Of a stretch of 64,000 bases of DNA, positions 55,515 through 64,000 are shown one piece after another. Numbering within the stretch: position 1 is the first letter of the stretch; every line of letters begins with the position of its first letter. A model generated the notes under the pieces. That model did not search any database, was not told where the DNA came from, and saw only the letters and a list, made by a program, of their open reading frames with translations. A program made the translations under genes and the position numbers. The DNA comes from Yinghuangia soli (GTDB lineage Bacteria > Actinomycetota > Actinomycetes > Streptomycetales > Streptomycetaceae), in the NCBI RefSeq assembly GCF_021502675.1, contig NZ_JAKFHA010000021.1, positions 1-64,000 on the forward strand, written 5' to 3'.

Positions 55515-58385
55515 ATGGAAATGCCCACACTGCAACTGCTGTTCGACGGCGCGGTCACCGGTCTGGTCATCGGCCTGCTGGCCATGGGCATCGTGCTCGT
55601 GCACCGCTCCACCCGCGTCATCAACTTCGCGGTGGCCAACATGGGCCTGGTCGGATCGGTGCTGTTCGCCCTGCTGGTGGTGCGCTGGCACGTGCCGTAC
55701 TGGTTCGCCCTTCCTGTCGCGTTGGCCGCCGGTGCGCTGTTCGGCGCAATCGTGGACATCGCCGTAATCCGAAGGCTGTTCACCGCCCCGCGCGTGATCG
55801 TCCTGGTCGCCACCATAGGCATCGCCCAACTGGCGCTGACCGTGGTCACCGCGTACCCGGACCTCGACGACTACACCACGGAGTACTACCCCGTGCCGTG
55901 GAGCGGCACCTGGGAGCCGGTCGACAGCTTGCAGATCACCGGTGCCCAGCTCAGCATCCTGGTGACCGTGCCGGTGGCGGCGATCCTGCTCGGCTGGTTC
56001 CTCGGTGGGACGGTACTCGGCAAGACCGTCAAAGCATCCGCCTCCAACCCGGAACTGGCCCGGTTGAAGGGCATCAGCCCGAAGGTCGTGTCCACAGCGG
56101 TCTGGGCTTTGGCGGGTCTGCTGGGCACTCTGTGCCTGATCCTGATCTCCGCGCAGAACAAGTCGCTCGCCCAGATCGCCACGCTGGGGCCGACGACGTT
56201 GCTGCGGGCCCTTGCGGCCGCCGTCATCGCGCGTATGACGTCGTTCCGGGTTGCCCTGCTCGCCGGCGTCGGCCTGGGTGTGCTGCAGGCCTTCATCCAG
56301 TTCAACTGGCTGGACCAGCCCGGCCTCAGCGACATGGCAGTGCTGGTGATCGTGTTGGTGGCCGTGTTCTTCGTCAGCCGCGGCCGCGACACCGAAGCAT
56401 CGGCGTTCTCCTTCGCCCCCAAGGTCAAGCCGATTCCGGAGCGCCTCCGCGGCTTCTGGTGGGTTCGCAACCTGGAGCGGGCCGGTTTCATCCTGCTTGG
56501 GCTCCTTGCCATCGTGCTGCCTCTGCTGGTCACACAACCGTCCCGGCATCTGCTCTACACCGTGATGCTCGGGTACGCGATCTGCGCCGCCTCGGTCACG
56601 ATCCTGACCGGCTGGGCGGGGCAACTCTCCCTGGGCCAGATGGCGTTCGCCGGTCTGGGCGCGCTCACCGCCGCGTCGCTCAACCGCGGGCTGCGCATCG
56701 AGTTCGGCGACACGGTGTACGCGTTCCGCGGCCTGACCTTCCCGGCCGCGGTCGTAGTCGCGTCCCTGTTCACCGCCGTGCTGGCGGCGGTCGTCGGGGC
56801 CGGCGCCCTGGGGGTCCGAGGCCTGCTGCTGGCGGTCAGCACGTTCGCGTTCGCGGTGGCCTGCGAGCAGTACCTCTACCGGCGCGACGTGTTCCATGAC
56901 GAGGGCGGCCGCAGCACGGCGTCGTTCCCACGCAGTACGGTCTTCGGCATCGACGTGTCCACTCAGCGCGCGTACTACTACCTCGTGCTCGTGGTGCTGG
57001 TGATCGTGCTGGTCGTGGTCGCACGGCTGCGCAAGTCCGGTGTCGGACGGACCACGATCGGGGTGCGCGACAATCCCTCGACGGCAGCGGCCTACACCGT
57101 GTCCGCGACGCGCGTGAAGTTGCGCGCCTTCGCGCTGGCCGGCGGCATTGCGGGACTCGGCGGAGCGCTGCTGGCCGGCGCGGTGCAGACAGTCCCCTAC
57201 ACCGACAAGTACTTCCTCAGCCCGGACTCCCTCACCCTGGTGTCCATCGTGGTCATCGGCGGGCTCGGGTCGGTCTCGGGTTCGGTCCTCGGCGCACTGT
57301 GGGTCATCGGTCTGCCGTCCTTCATGTCGGGCAACGAACTGGTGCCGTTGCTGACTTCCAGTCTCGGCCTGCTCATTCTCCTGCTTTACTTCCCCGGCGG
57401 CCTTGTGCAGATCGGCTACTCGGCACGAGACGCGCTGCTGGGCTGGGCTGACCGGAAGCTCGGCCCCGCACCTGCGGTCAAGACCCGCACGACGGCGCCG
57501 ACAGCGGTGATCCGGCCGCGTCGCGAGCCGGTGCCGGACGACAAGGCCGTCCTCGCCGTCTCGGACATCGGCGTGCGCTTCGGCGGCCGCAAGGCGGTCG
57601 ACGGGGTGTCCGTCGAAGTGCGGCCGAACGAGATCATCGGCCTGATCGGCACCAACGGCGCGGGCAAGTCAACACTGATGAACGCGATCGGCGGCTTCGT
57701 TCCCGCAACGGGCACCGTGGAGTTGCTCGGCCGGGACGTCTCGGGGTCGGCACCGGCCGCCCGCGCCCGGCTAGGGCTCGGACGCACGTTCCAGGCCGCG
57801 ACCTTGTTCCCTGAACTGACCGTCCGCGAAACCGTCCAGATCGCCCTGGAGGCCCGCGGCCGCACGGGACTGCTGTCCACCGCGCTGCATCTGCCGCACA
57901 CGTTCACGCGGGAAAGGGCCAAGCGGTCCGACGCCGACGACCTGATCGACTTCCTGGGCCTGGGCCGGTACGCCGACGCATTCATCGGGGACCTGTCCAC
58001 CGGCACGCGCCGGATCGTCGAACTCGCCGGCCTGCTCGCGCTCGACGCACGGGTGTTGTGCCTGGATGAGCCGACTGCCGGCGTCGCACAGCGCGAGACC
58101 GAGGCCTTCGGGCCGCTGATCCAGGAGATCCGCCGCGAGCTCGGTGCGTCGATGCTGGTCATCGAGCACGACATGCCGCTGATCATGGGCATCTCCGACC
58201 GGGTGTACTGCCTGGAGACCGGACGGGTCATCGCCGAAGGCGAACCGGACACGGTCCGCAACGACCCGAAGGTCATCGCGAGCTACCTCGGCACCGACGA
58301 ACGCGCCATCGAGCGCAGCGGCAAGTCGCCGAGCACCTTGGCCCCCGGCCAGGCCGCTCCGGCGGACACCACCGTGCCGGCATGA
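55515..58385 (+). CDS. LivH-LivM-LivG fusion, HAAT-family permease/ATPase
   Basis: A 956-residue three-part fusion. LivH-like permease (1-290) has GAVTGLVIGLLAMGIVLVHRSTRVINFA. LivM-like permease (about 308-645) has TGWAGQLSLGQMAFAGLGALTAA and GGLGSVSGSVLGALWV. LivG-like ATPase (about 680-930) has Walker A GTNGAGKST (about 712), signature LSTGTRR (about 827) and Walker B VLCLDEPTAG. These parts are separate genes in most bacteria. The stop overlaps the binding-protein start by four bases (ATGA). With the LivF part of the preceding gene this makes a complete importer. Confidence 0.94.
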   Translation: MEMPTLQLLFDGAVTGLVIGLLAMGIVLVHRSTRVINFAVANMGLVGSVLFALLVVRWHVPYWFALPVALAAGALFGAIVDIAVIRRLFTAPRVIVLVATIGIAQLALTVVTAYPDLDDYTTEYYPVPWSGTWEPVDSLQITGAQLSILVTVPVAAILLGWFLGGTVLGKTVKASASNPELARLKGISPKVVSTAVWALAGLLGTLCLILISAQNKSLAQIATLGPTTLLRALAAAVIARMTSFRVALLAGVGLGVLQAFIQFNWLDQPGLSDMAVLVIVLVAVFFVSRGRDTEASAFSFAPKVKPIPERLRGFWWVRNLERAGFILLGLLAIVLPLLVTQPSRHLLYTVMLGYAICAASVTILTGWAGQLSLGQMAFAGLGALTAASLNRGLRIEFGDTVYAFRGLTFPAAVVVASLFTAVLAAVVGAGALGVRGLLLAVSTFAFAVACEQYLYRRDVFHDEGGRSTASFPRSTVFGIDVSTQRAYYYLVLVVLVIVLVVVARLRKSGVGRTTIGVRDNPSTAAAYTVSATRVKLRAFALAGGIAGLGGALLAGAVQTVPYTDKYFLSPDSLTLVSIVVIGGLGSVSGSVLGALWVIGLPSFMSGNELVPLLTSSLGLLILLLYFPGGLVQIGYSARDALLGWADRKLGPAPAVKTRTTAPTAVIRPRREPVPDDKAVLAVSDIGVRFGGRKAVDGVSVEVRPNEIIGLIGTNGAGKSTLMNAIGGFVPATGTVELLGRDVSGSAPAARARLGLGRTFQAATLFPELTVRETVQIALEARGRTGLLSTALHLPHTFTRERAKRSDADDLIDFLGLGRYADAFIGDLSTGTRRIVELAGLLALDARVLCLDEPTAGVAQRETEAFGPLIQEIRRELGASMLVIEHDMPLIMGISDRVYCLETGRVIAEGEPDTVRNDPKVIASYLGTDERAIERSGKSPSTLAPGQAAPADTTVPA

Positions 58386-59764
58386 GCGTGCCGCCCGCGA
58401 ACCCACCGCCCTCCCCGGATGCAGCACGCACCACCACGACCAGGAACGGATCACGCCTCATGTACACCCCGCACCGCGCGAGACACCGCGCCGCAATCGT
58501 GCTCGCCGCGGCCGTGACGCTCGTCGCCACCGGCTGCACCGCCGAGAAGAAGGACGGCAACGCGGGTTCGCCGGGCAGCCAGGCCGCACCGCCCGCACCC
58601 AAGGTGGCGCCTGGGGTGACCGCGGACAGCATCAAGATCGGCATCACGTACCCCGACATGGCGAGCATTCGGCAGTTCGTCAACATCGACTATGGCGACT
58701 TCGAGCTCGCGTACAACACCCTCATCAAGAAGATCAACGATGCGGGTGGCATCAACGGCCGCAAGATCGTCCCGGTCTACGGCAAGATCAACCTCATCTC
58801 GCCGGCCGCCGCTCAGGAGACCTGCGTCAAGCTCACCCAGGACGAGAAGGTCTTCGCGGTCCTCGGCAGCTTCAACGGCGACGAGCCGCTGTGCTACGTG
58901 CAGACCAACAAGACGGCCGCCGTCGGCGGGCAACTCACCGCCAAGCGCTACGCACAAGCGCAAGCCCCGTGGTTCGCGTTCTATCGCGGCGGCGACGAGC
59001 TGTCCGAGGGCATGTCCCTGCTCGCAGCGAACAACAGTCTCGCGGGCAAGAAGGTGGCCGTGGTCTCGAACATCAACGAGCAGGCCGTCATGAAGGACAC
59101 CGTCATCCCGGCGCTGCAGAAGCTCGGCGTCACCCCTGTCGAGACCGGCGTCCTGGACGCACCGCCGCAAGACCCGGCTGCCGTCGGCCAGCAGACCGGC
59201 GTCTTCATCCAGAAGTTCCAGGCCGCCGGGGCAGACACGGTCGTGGTGGTCGGCAGCATGGGCGCCTCGTTCCCGCAGGTGCTCGAACAGACCAAGTACC
59301 GGCCTCGGCTCCTCTTCACCGATGTCGGCCAGGCCAACGGCTACACCGGGGACAAGGCAAAGCACGACTTCAGCACACTGAACGACGCGGCGGCACTCGG
59401 GTTCCGCGGGGGCTGGGACGCATCGGGCAACCAAGACTGCGTGGCCGCCCTCGAGGCGGCCGCACCAGACCTCAAGGGAAAGCTCGTCGACGCGGCCACC
59501 CTCCCGCCGGGCGCCCCGAACCCGGGGGCTTCCGCCTCGCAGGCCTGCCAGAACCTGGCTCTGTTCAAGGCCATCGCCGACAAGGCCGGCAAGGACCTCA
59601 GCTACGAGACATTCCAGAACGCCGGCTTCACGCTCGGCTCGCTGCCCATTCCGACTTACAGCGATCCGGCCGTCTATGCGCGTGAGACCCCGCACGGCAA
59701 CATCCCGGTGCGTCTCTGGAAGTACGACCCGGCCACGCAAAAGTTCGCCGTTTCGACCGGCTGA
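58382..59764 (+). CDS. LivK-like substrate-binding lipoprotein
   Basis: A 460-residue periplasmic-binding-protein type I lipoprotein. The lipobox LVATGCTAEKK is followed by a Gly/Pro/Ala linker, then APGVTADSIKIGITYPDMASIRQFVNIDYGDFELAYNTLIKKINDAGGINGRKIVPVYG, the classic Leu/Ile/Val-binding start. ATG at 58382 overlaps the permease stop; ATG at 58460 would give a shorter, more normal signal peptide, so the start is uncertain. LivK-type proteins bind amino acids, amides, urea or aromatic acids; the regulon context here suggests a glycoside or its aglycone, which is inferred. Confidence 0.9.
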   Translation: MSVPPANPPPSPDAARTTTTRNGSRLMYTPHRARHRAAIVLAAAVTLVATGCTAEKKDGNAGSPGSQAAPPAPKVAPGVTADSIKIGITYPDMASIRQFVNIDYGDFELAYNTLIKKINDAGGINGRKIVPVYGKINLISPAAAQETCVKLTQDEKVFAVLGSFNGDEPLCYVQTNKTAAVGGQLTAKRYAQAQAPWFAFYRGGDELSEGMSLLAANNSLAGKKVAVVSNINEQAVMKDTVIPALQKLGVTPVETGVLDAPPQDPAAVGQQTGVFIQKFQAAGADTVVVVGSMGASFPQVLEQTKYRPRLLFTDVGQANGYTGDKAKHDFSTLNDAAALGFRGGWDASGNQDCVAALEAAAPDLKGKLVDAATLPPGAPNPGASASQACQNLALFKAIADKAGKDLSYETFQNAGFTLGSLPIPTYSDPAVYARETPHGNIPVRLWKYDPATQKFAVSTG

Positions 59765-59773
59765 CCTCATGCC

Positions 59774-59808
59774 GATGGCGGCCCGGTACCGGGGCCCGGG
59801 CCGCCATC
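59774..59808 (+). terminator. Terminator after the HAAT transporter operon
   Basis: A perfect 13-bp stem (GATGGCGGCCCGG and its complement) with a 9-base loop starts nine bases after the stop. Transcription of the following GH3 gene then needs read-through or its own promoter in 59809-59951, where none is obvious. Confidence 0.65.
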
Positions 59809-59951
59809 ACCCCCTTGGCGATCGTGAACACGCCTGGCGGTCGATCAAGGACATGGTCGAATCAGCCCGATCAGGCGACACGTTCCGCCCTTCGACTCAT
59901 CGGCGCGCACGCCGTGCGCCCTGCGACGAACCGCTCCAAAGGACTGACGAC

Positions 59952-62591
59952 ATGGTGAGTGACGCCGTCTACCGCGACCCTTCACGCTCTGTGGAGGACC
60001 GCGTCGGCGACCTGCTGAGCAGGATGACCCTCGAGGAGAAGGCCGCGCAGACGGCGGCACCGTTCGGCTCCGCCGTCGACGTCCACACGCCGCCGGAGGC
60101 CGGGTGGGGGACGGTCGTCGCCTCGTTGTCGACGCTCGATCTGCCGCCTCGCGAAGCGGCCAAGCGGGGGAACGAGTTGCAGCGCAAGCACGTCGAGGGC
60201 ACCCGACTCGGCATTCCGGTGCTCATCGCCGAGGAGGCCCTCGTCGGATTGAAGGTGCGCGACGCGACGACCTTCCCGGACGCGATCGCGCAGGCCGCCA
60301 CCTGGGAGCCGGAGATCGTCGAGCAGATGGGGCGGACGATCGGGCGCCAGATGGTGGCGTTGGGCGTCCGTCAGGCCCTGTCGCCGCTCGCCGACGTCGC
60401 CCGCGACCCGCGATGGGGCCGGGTCGAGGAGACGTACGGGGAAGACCCGTACCTGGTGGGGAACATGGCAACGGCGTTCGTGCGCGGTCTCCAGAACGCC
60501 GTCGGCGGGGTCCCTGTCATCGCCACCCTCAAGCACTTCCTCGGATACAGCGCGAGCGAAGGCGGCCGCAACACCGAGCCGGCCCACCTCGGACCGCGTG
60601 AAGTCCGCGAAATCCACGCCCTGCCTTTCGAGATGGCCATCCGGGCCGGTGGAGCAAGCGCGGTCATGCCGTCGTACAACGACATCGATGGCGTGCCGGT
60701 CACCGGATCCGGCCAGTACCTCGGCAAGCTGCTGCGCGAAGACCTGGGGTTCGACGGGCACGTGATCAGCGACCTGGGGGCCGTCAACCAGCTGTACACC
60801 AAGCACGGCACCGCCGAAGGCACCCCGGCGGCGCTGGCACAGGCACTGCGCGCCGGAGTCGACGCTGATCTGGACAACCGGGTCTCCGCCGCGCAGGTGG
60901 CCGAGGCGATCCGGTCCGGCTTGCTGTCCGAGGCCGATCTGGACAGGGCGGTCGCCGCCGTCCTGCGCGCCAAGTTCCGGCTGGGCCTCTTCGACACCCC
61001 GTACGCGGATCTGGACCTCGTTCCCGAGACCCTGGACGCCCCGGGCGAGCGCGCGCTCGCCCGCACGATTGCGGAGAAGTCGGTGATCCTTCTCAAGAAC
61101 GATCCCGTCGACGGCACGAATCTGCTGCCGCTGAGCCCCGACGTGGGCACCATTGCGGTGATCGGCCCCAACGCCGACCGCGCACTCGGCCAGCTTGGGA
61201 ACTACAGCTACCAGGTCCTGGACAGCATGGTCAGGCGGTTCGCGCACGCGGCCGATCCTCTGGCGAAGCCGGAGGACGTGGCCGAACTGGCCGGCAAGAC
61301 GGGCGCGGACGACGTCAGCCTGTTGGTCGAGTCCGTACCGGTGGTGACGTTCCTGGAGGGCATTCGCGCCCGTGTGGGCCGTGACACCGCCGTGCTGTTC
61401 GAGCAGGGGTGTGGCATCGCAACCGACGACCGCTCCGGCTTCGACGCCGCCGTGCGGGCCGCGACGGCGGCAGAAGTGGCCGTCGTCGTGGTCGGCGACC
61501 AGGCGGGTATCACCGCCTTCGGCACCGTCGGCGAGGGGCTCGACAGCGCCACGTGCGCCCTTCCCGGTGTGCAACGCGAACTGGTCGAGGCCATCGTCGC
61601 CACGGGCACGCCCACGGTGGTGGTGCTCAGCCACGGACGCGCGTTCGTGCTGGACTGGATGGCCGACTCGGTGCCCGCCATCGTCAGTTCCTTCTTCGGC
61701 GGCGAGGAAGCCGGCAGCGCGGCCGCGGCAGTGCTCTTCGGCGACGTCAACCCTGCAGGGCGCTTGCCCATCGCGCTCCTCGGCTCGGTGGGAGCCGCGC
61801 CGGTGCCCTACTGGCGCAACCAGCAGCCGTTCGCCTACGTGGACGGGTCGACCGCCGCGGTCTTCCCGTTCGGCCACGGGCTCAGCTACACCTCGTTCGC
61901 TTACCGGGACCTCGCGGTCGAGGCACTGGACGTCCCGACCGACGGCGTGGTGCGGCTGGCGTTCACTGTGGAGAACACCGGTGATCGGGACGGGGAAGAG
62001 GTCGTGCAGGTGTACGGCCGCGACGTGGTCGGCCGCACCGTACGGCCGGCCCGCGTGCTGGTGGCCTTCCGCAGGATCCCGCTGGCGGCCGGAGCTGCTG
62101 CCCGGGTGACGGTCGAGGTACCGGCGAGCATGTTCGCACTGTGGGACGAGCCGGACGGCTGGGTCGTCGAGCCCGGTGAGGTGCGTTTCGTCATCGGCAG
62201 TTCGTCGACCGACGCACGGCTGCGCCATGCCGTGACACTGGTCGGCGACGAGGTCCGACTCGGCGGAGACCGCGCGCTGTTCAGCACCACGACGGTGCAG
62301 GACGCGGCCACCGCCGTCGACGAGTTCGAAGACGCGACCCGCCCCCCTGCGCTCCACGGCACCCTCGTCCCGATCACCGCGGACAGCACCGTGCGGGAGT
62401 GTCTGGATCACCCCCTCGCGGGCCCCGCGCTTCTGGAGCTGCTCGGCGGGCTGGACGAAGATGCCCTGGCGGCCGCCTTCGGAGTCTCCCTGACCCAGAT
62501 GGTGACGTACAGCGCGGGACGGTTCACGCAGCCGATGCTTGATGACCTTCTCGTCAAGGCCAACCCTCGGGCCGGCGCCGCCGAAGCCTGA
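59952..62591 (+). CDS. GH3 beta-glycosidase (xylosidase/glucosidase type)
   Basis: An 879-residue family 3 enzyme. It starts MVSDAVYRDPSRSVEDRVGDLLSRMTLEEKAAQ. It has LADVARDPRWGRVEETYGEDPYLVG and KHFLGYSASEGGRNTEPAHLGPRE. The nucleophile is Asp274 in HVISDLGAVNQ (Leu replaces the usual Trp). The sandwich and fibronectin-like domains follow (FPFGHGLSYTSFAY, LAFTVENTGDRDGEEVVQVYGRD), and a tail ends GVSLTQMVTYS. It differs from the other GH3 by about 125 residues and by motif detail, so substrates likely differ. ATG at 59952 has AAAGGA upstream. There is no signal peptide. Confidence 0.92.
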   Translation: MVSDAVYRDPSRSVEDRVGDLLSRMTLEEKAAQTAAPFGSAVDVHTPPEAGWGTVVASLSTLDLPPREAAKRGNELQRKHVEGTRLGIPVLIAEEALVGLKVRDATTFPDAIAQAATWEPEIVEQMGRTIGRQMVALGVRQALSPLADVARDPRWGRVEETYGEDPYLVGNMATAFVRGLQNAVGGVPVIATLKHFLGYSASEGGRNTEPAHLGPREVREIHALPFEMAIRAGGASAVMPSYNDIDGVPVTGSGQYLGKLLREDLGFDGHVISDLGAVNQLYTKHGTAEGTPAALAQALRAGVDADLDNRVSAAQVAEAIRSGLLSEADLDRAVAAVLRAKFRLGLFDTPYADLDLVPETLDAPGERALARTIAEKSVILLKNDPVDGTNLLPLSPDVGTIAVIGPNADRALGQLGNYSYQVLDSMVRRFAHAADPLAKPEDVAELAGKTGADDVSLLVESVPVVTFLEGIRARVGRDTAVLFEQGCGIATDDRSGFDAAVRAATAAEVAVVVVGDQAGITAFGTVGEGLDSATCALPGVQRELVEAIVATGTPTVVVLSHGRAFVLDWMADSVPAIVSSFFGGEEAGSAAAAVLFGDVNPAGRLPIALLGSVGAAPVPYWRNQQPFAYVDGSTAAVFPFGHGLSYTSFAYRDLAVEALDVPTDGVVRLAFTVENTGDRDGEEVVQVYGRDVVGRTVRPARVLVAFRRIPLAAGAAARVTVEVPASMFALWDEPDGWVVEPGEVRFVIGSSSTDARLRHAVTLVGDEVRLGGDRALFSTTTVQDAATAVDEFEDATRPPALHGTLVPITADSTVRECLDHPLAGPALLELLGGLDEDALAAAFGVSLTQMVTYSAGRFTQPMLDDLLVKANPRAGAAEA

Positions 62592-62618
62592 ACCCACGGC
62601 GCAACCGGCGGCCCGCTT

Positions 62619-62663
62619 GCAGGCGCCACGATCCGACTTCCCCGCCAGGATCGTGGCGCCTGC
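62619..62663. terminator. Terminator hairpin after GH3
   Basis: A perfect 16-bp stem (GCAGGCGCCACGATCC and its complement) with a 13-base loop, 28 bp after the GH3 stop. Confidence 0.8.
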
Positions 62664-62686
62664 GTCTTGCCGTGTGACAGCGGAAA

Positions 62687-62717
62687 GCCTCGCCCCCGAT
62701 GCCGGCGGGGGCGAGGC
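62687..62717 (-). terminator. Terminator hairpin of the oxygenase gene
   Basis: An 11-bp stem GCCTCGCCCCC / GGGGGCGAGGC with a 9-base loop, 13 bp past the minus-strand stop at 62730. It stands back to back with the GH3 terminator. Confidence 0.75.
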
Positions 62718-62729
62718 TGTCTGCGGTGG

Positions 62730-63776
62730 TCAGGCGGTCGGTGTGGCCCAGTCGGTGGCCGGGCTGATGGAGTATGCGGAGATCAGCGCGCGGATGAACT
62801 CCTTGTCGTGCAGCGGGTCCGAGGGCTCGGCGACGTTCATGCCGCGGGCGTGCATGTCGGCGAGCAGGCGCTCGAACACGACGTCATGCGTGAGGTCGTC
62901 GGAGTGATCCATGCTCTTCTTCACCTCGTCGAGGTCCTTGTAGACCTCGGCGTTCCAGTGGACCAACAGGCGCATCTGGTTCGGCTGGTAGGTGTGCACG
63001 GTCGCGCCGTCAGTGGTGACGGCCCACTCGTCGCGGGCAGCGTCGTAGCCGATGAGCGACCGATGTTTCATGCCGGTGACATCGCGCTCGTCGGGGCGGC
63101 CGACGGGGTCGCCGCGGTGGAACATCATCTCGTTCTGGACGACGACGCCCTTGTTCCACAGCGGGTGTTCGAGGCGCTGCGGTTCCCCGAGAGGCCCGTC
63201 GGGCCAGTACGTGAACGTCCCGTTCTCGCCGAGATACCACCACGTGATCACCTGCGCCATCTTGACGACGTGCTCGGTGAACAGGCCGGAGCGGCCCATG
63301 ACGTTCTGCAGCCAGATCGGCGAGTTCTCGAAGCGGACACCGCGGAACGTGACCGCGTCGAGGTGAGACGACAGGCCGCTGTGGTGGGGGCCGCACAGGT
63401 TGAACAGCATCATGGTCGGGCGGGCATACTGCGCACCCCAGTAGTCTTTGGCCAGTTCGAGGAACCGGGCGTTGTAGAAGCAGTCGTGCAGTTCCGGGTA
63501 GTGGAGCACGGAGTTCTCGGCGAAGAATCCGCGGAAGTGCGCCGATGCGATGTCGTCGAGGGTGAAGTCGATACGCTCGGGAACGCCCCCGTTCGAGGTT
63601 GCCAACAACTCCTCGACGGAGTCGAAGTGGTGGGCGGTGATCGTGGGCCACGGCCCCCGCTCCTTGAGTACGCCCAGTATGCGTTCGTGCTGGTCGTCCG
63701 AGTAGAGGTCCTGGACCACCCGCGGTGCGGATGCGGGCCTGAGCACGTTGTTGAGGTGCTGAATGTCGATGGTCAT
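62730..63776 (-). CDS. Putative Fe(II)/2-oxoglutarate-type oxygenase
   Basis: A 348-residue protein I cannot place with certainty. LSSHLDAVTFRGVRFENSPIWLQNVMG gives an H-x-D, and VVVQNEMMFHRGDPVGRPDERD gives a downstream His, together a possible facial triad of the phytanoyl-CoA-dioxygenase superfamily; MKHRSLIGYD could hold a 2-oxoglutarate Arg. No signal peptide or membrane span is seen. ATG at 63776 has AGGAG nine bases upstream. Its promoter carries a 21-bp palindrome also present before the F420-type reductase at 30201, suggesting joint control. Confidence 0.6.
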   Translation of the reverse strand: MTIDIQHLNNVLRPASAPRVVQDLYSDDQHERILGVLKERGPWPTITAHHFDSVEELLATSNGGVPERIDFTLDDIASAHFRGFFAENSVLHYPELHDCFYNARFLELAKDYWGAQYARPTMMLFNLCGPHHSGLSSHLDAVTFRGVRFENSPIWLQNVMGRSGLFTEHVVKMAQVITWWYLGENGTFTYWPDGPLGEPQRLEHPLWNKGVVVQNEMMFHRGDPVGRPDERDVTGMKHRSLIGYDAARDEWAVTTDGATVHTYQPNQMRLLVHWNAEVYKDLDEVKKSMDHSDDLTHDVVFERLLADMHARGMNVAEPSDPLHDKEFIRALISAYSISPATDWATPTA

Positions 63777-63893
63777 CGCGATTTTCTCCTGGCCTGCCTC
63801 TGCAAAGGTACCGACGGCCGGCGGGCGCATGAACAGGTAAGGCTCCAAACCGAGCCTGGGCGCCCCTGCACGGCTGATCATGTACGAGAGGCT

Positions 63894-63914
63894 TTAGTGT
63901 ATGACATCCGCTAA
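63894..63914. promoter_or_regulatory. 21-bp palindromic operator, copy 2
   Basis: Arms TTAGTGTATG and CATCCGCTAA around one central base, 118 bp upstream of the oxygenase ATG. It is 17 of 21 identical to 30719-30739; in both, mismatches fall at the same two arm positions. It overlaps the predicted stop codon of the edge gene. Confidence 0.6.
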
Positions 63915-64000
63915 ATATCTGGGGTGGTCTCTCCCGACTGATCCACGGATGCGCCAGGCTCTCGCGGGCCGAGCGCCTTGCGGATGTGACCGCAGCACTC
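63911..64000 (-). CDS. C-terminal end of a truncated gene (tentative)
   Basis: The minus strand is open from the right edge for 29 codons (ending RKALGPREPGASVDQSGETTPDI) to a TAG at 63911. The hydrophilic, proline-rich ending is consistent with the tail of a regulator, but a chance open frame this short cannot be excluded. Confidence 0.3.
   Translation of the reverse strand, partial: ECCGHIRKALGPREPGASVDQSGETTPDI

Overview
The window is high-GC DNA from a Gram-positive actinomycete. The evidence is strong G/C bias at third codon positions, many GTG starts and one TTG start, 1- to 4-base start/stop overlaps, F420/flavin-type enzymes (a luciferase-like monooxygenase and a Ddn-type deazaflavin reductase), many short-chain dehydrogenases, a secreted cutinase, a Tat-exported cholesterol-oxidase-like flavoprotein and a SpoIIE/HATPase phosphatase. 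The genus cannot be named from sequence alone. No tRNA, rRNA, CRISPR array or insertion sequence was seen. The left end cuts a monooxygenase gene. The right end probably cuts the 3' end of a minus-strand gene.

Left block (1-11.4 kb), a thiol-redox gene cluster. A seven-gene minus-strand run (9345 down to 3211) encodes a UGSC-associated large protein, a small UGSC-family protein in which Cys replaces selenocysteine, an SDR, a 93-residue CxxC protein, thioredoxin reductase, a zinc alcohol dehydrogenase and an amidohydrolase. A DHA2-type MFS transporter diverges from it. At the other end an IclR regulator diverges from a second zinc alcohol dehydrogenase. A 34-bp composite element, TTCGAA plus GTTCGNATATTCGA in the same spacing, lies in both divergent promoters and ties the block to one regulator, most simply the IclR protein.

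Second block (11.4-30.7 kb), lipid- and ketone-type catabolism. It holds SDRs, a VOC-like protein, an aldo/keto reductase, a cutinase, a LacI regulator, SnoaL-like proteins, a CaiB CoA-transferase, an acyl-CoA synthetase, two TetR regulators, and an esterase divergent from a Baeyer-Villiger monooxygenase. It also holds a cholesterol-oxidase-like enzyme, an orphan solute-binding lipoprotein and a Ddn-like reductase. Two divergent promoters, VOC/AKR and CaiB/acyl-CoA synthetase, share a 19-bp palindrome exactly 33 bp from the minus-strand start codon, plus a GTAA-N3-TTAC element.

Third block (30.7-62.6 kb), beta-glycoside use. It contains an MFS transporter with a GH1 beta-glucosidase; a lacZ-galT-galE-galK-galM run followed by a heterodimeric ABC exporter; a Gfo/Idh oxidoreductase; a second LacI regulator divergent from a GH3 enzyme and an SDR; and a branched-chain-amino-acid-type (HAAT) ABC transporter compressed into three genes (an MFS-LivF fusion, a LivH-LivM-LivG fusion and a LivK-like lipoprotein), followed by a second GH3 enzyme. 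Eight copies of a LacI-type operator, GGTTGCGCGCGCTACC, all intergenic and paired at 37-38 bp in three promoters, connect these units into one regulon. None of the glycosidases has a visible signal peptide, so the glycosides appear to be hydrolysed inside the cell.

Right edge (62.6-64 kb): a putative iron/2-oxoglutarate-type oxygenase. Its promoter carries a 21-bp palindrome that is also found upstream of the Ddn-like reductase 33 kb away.
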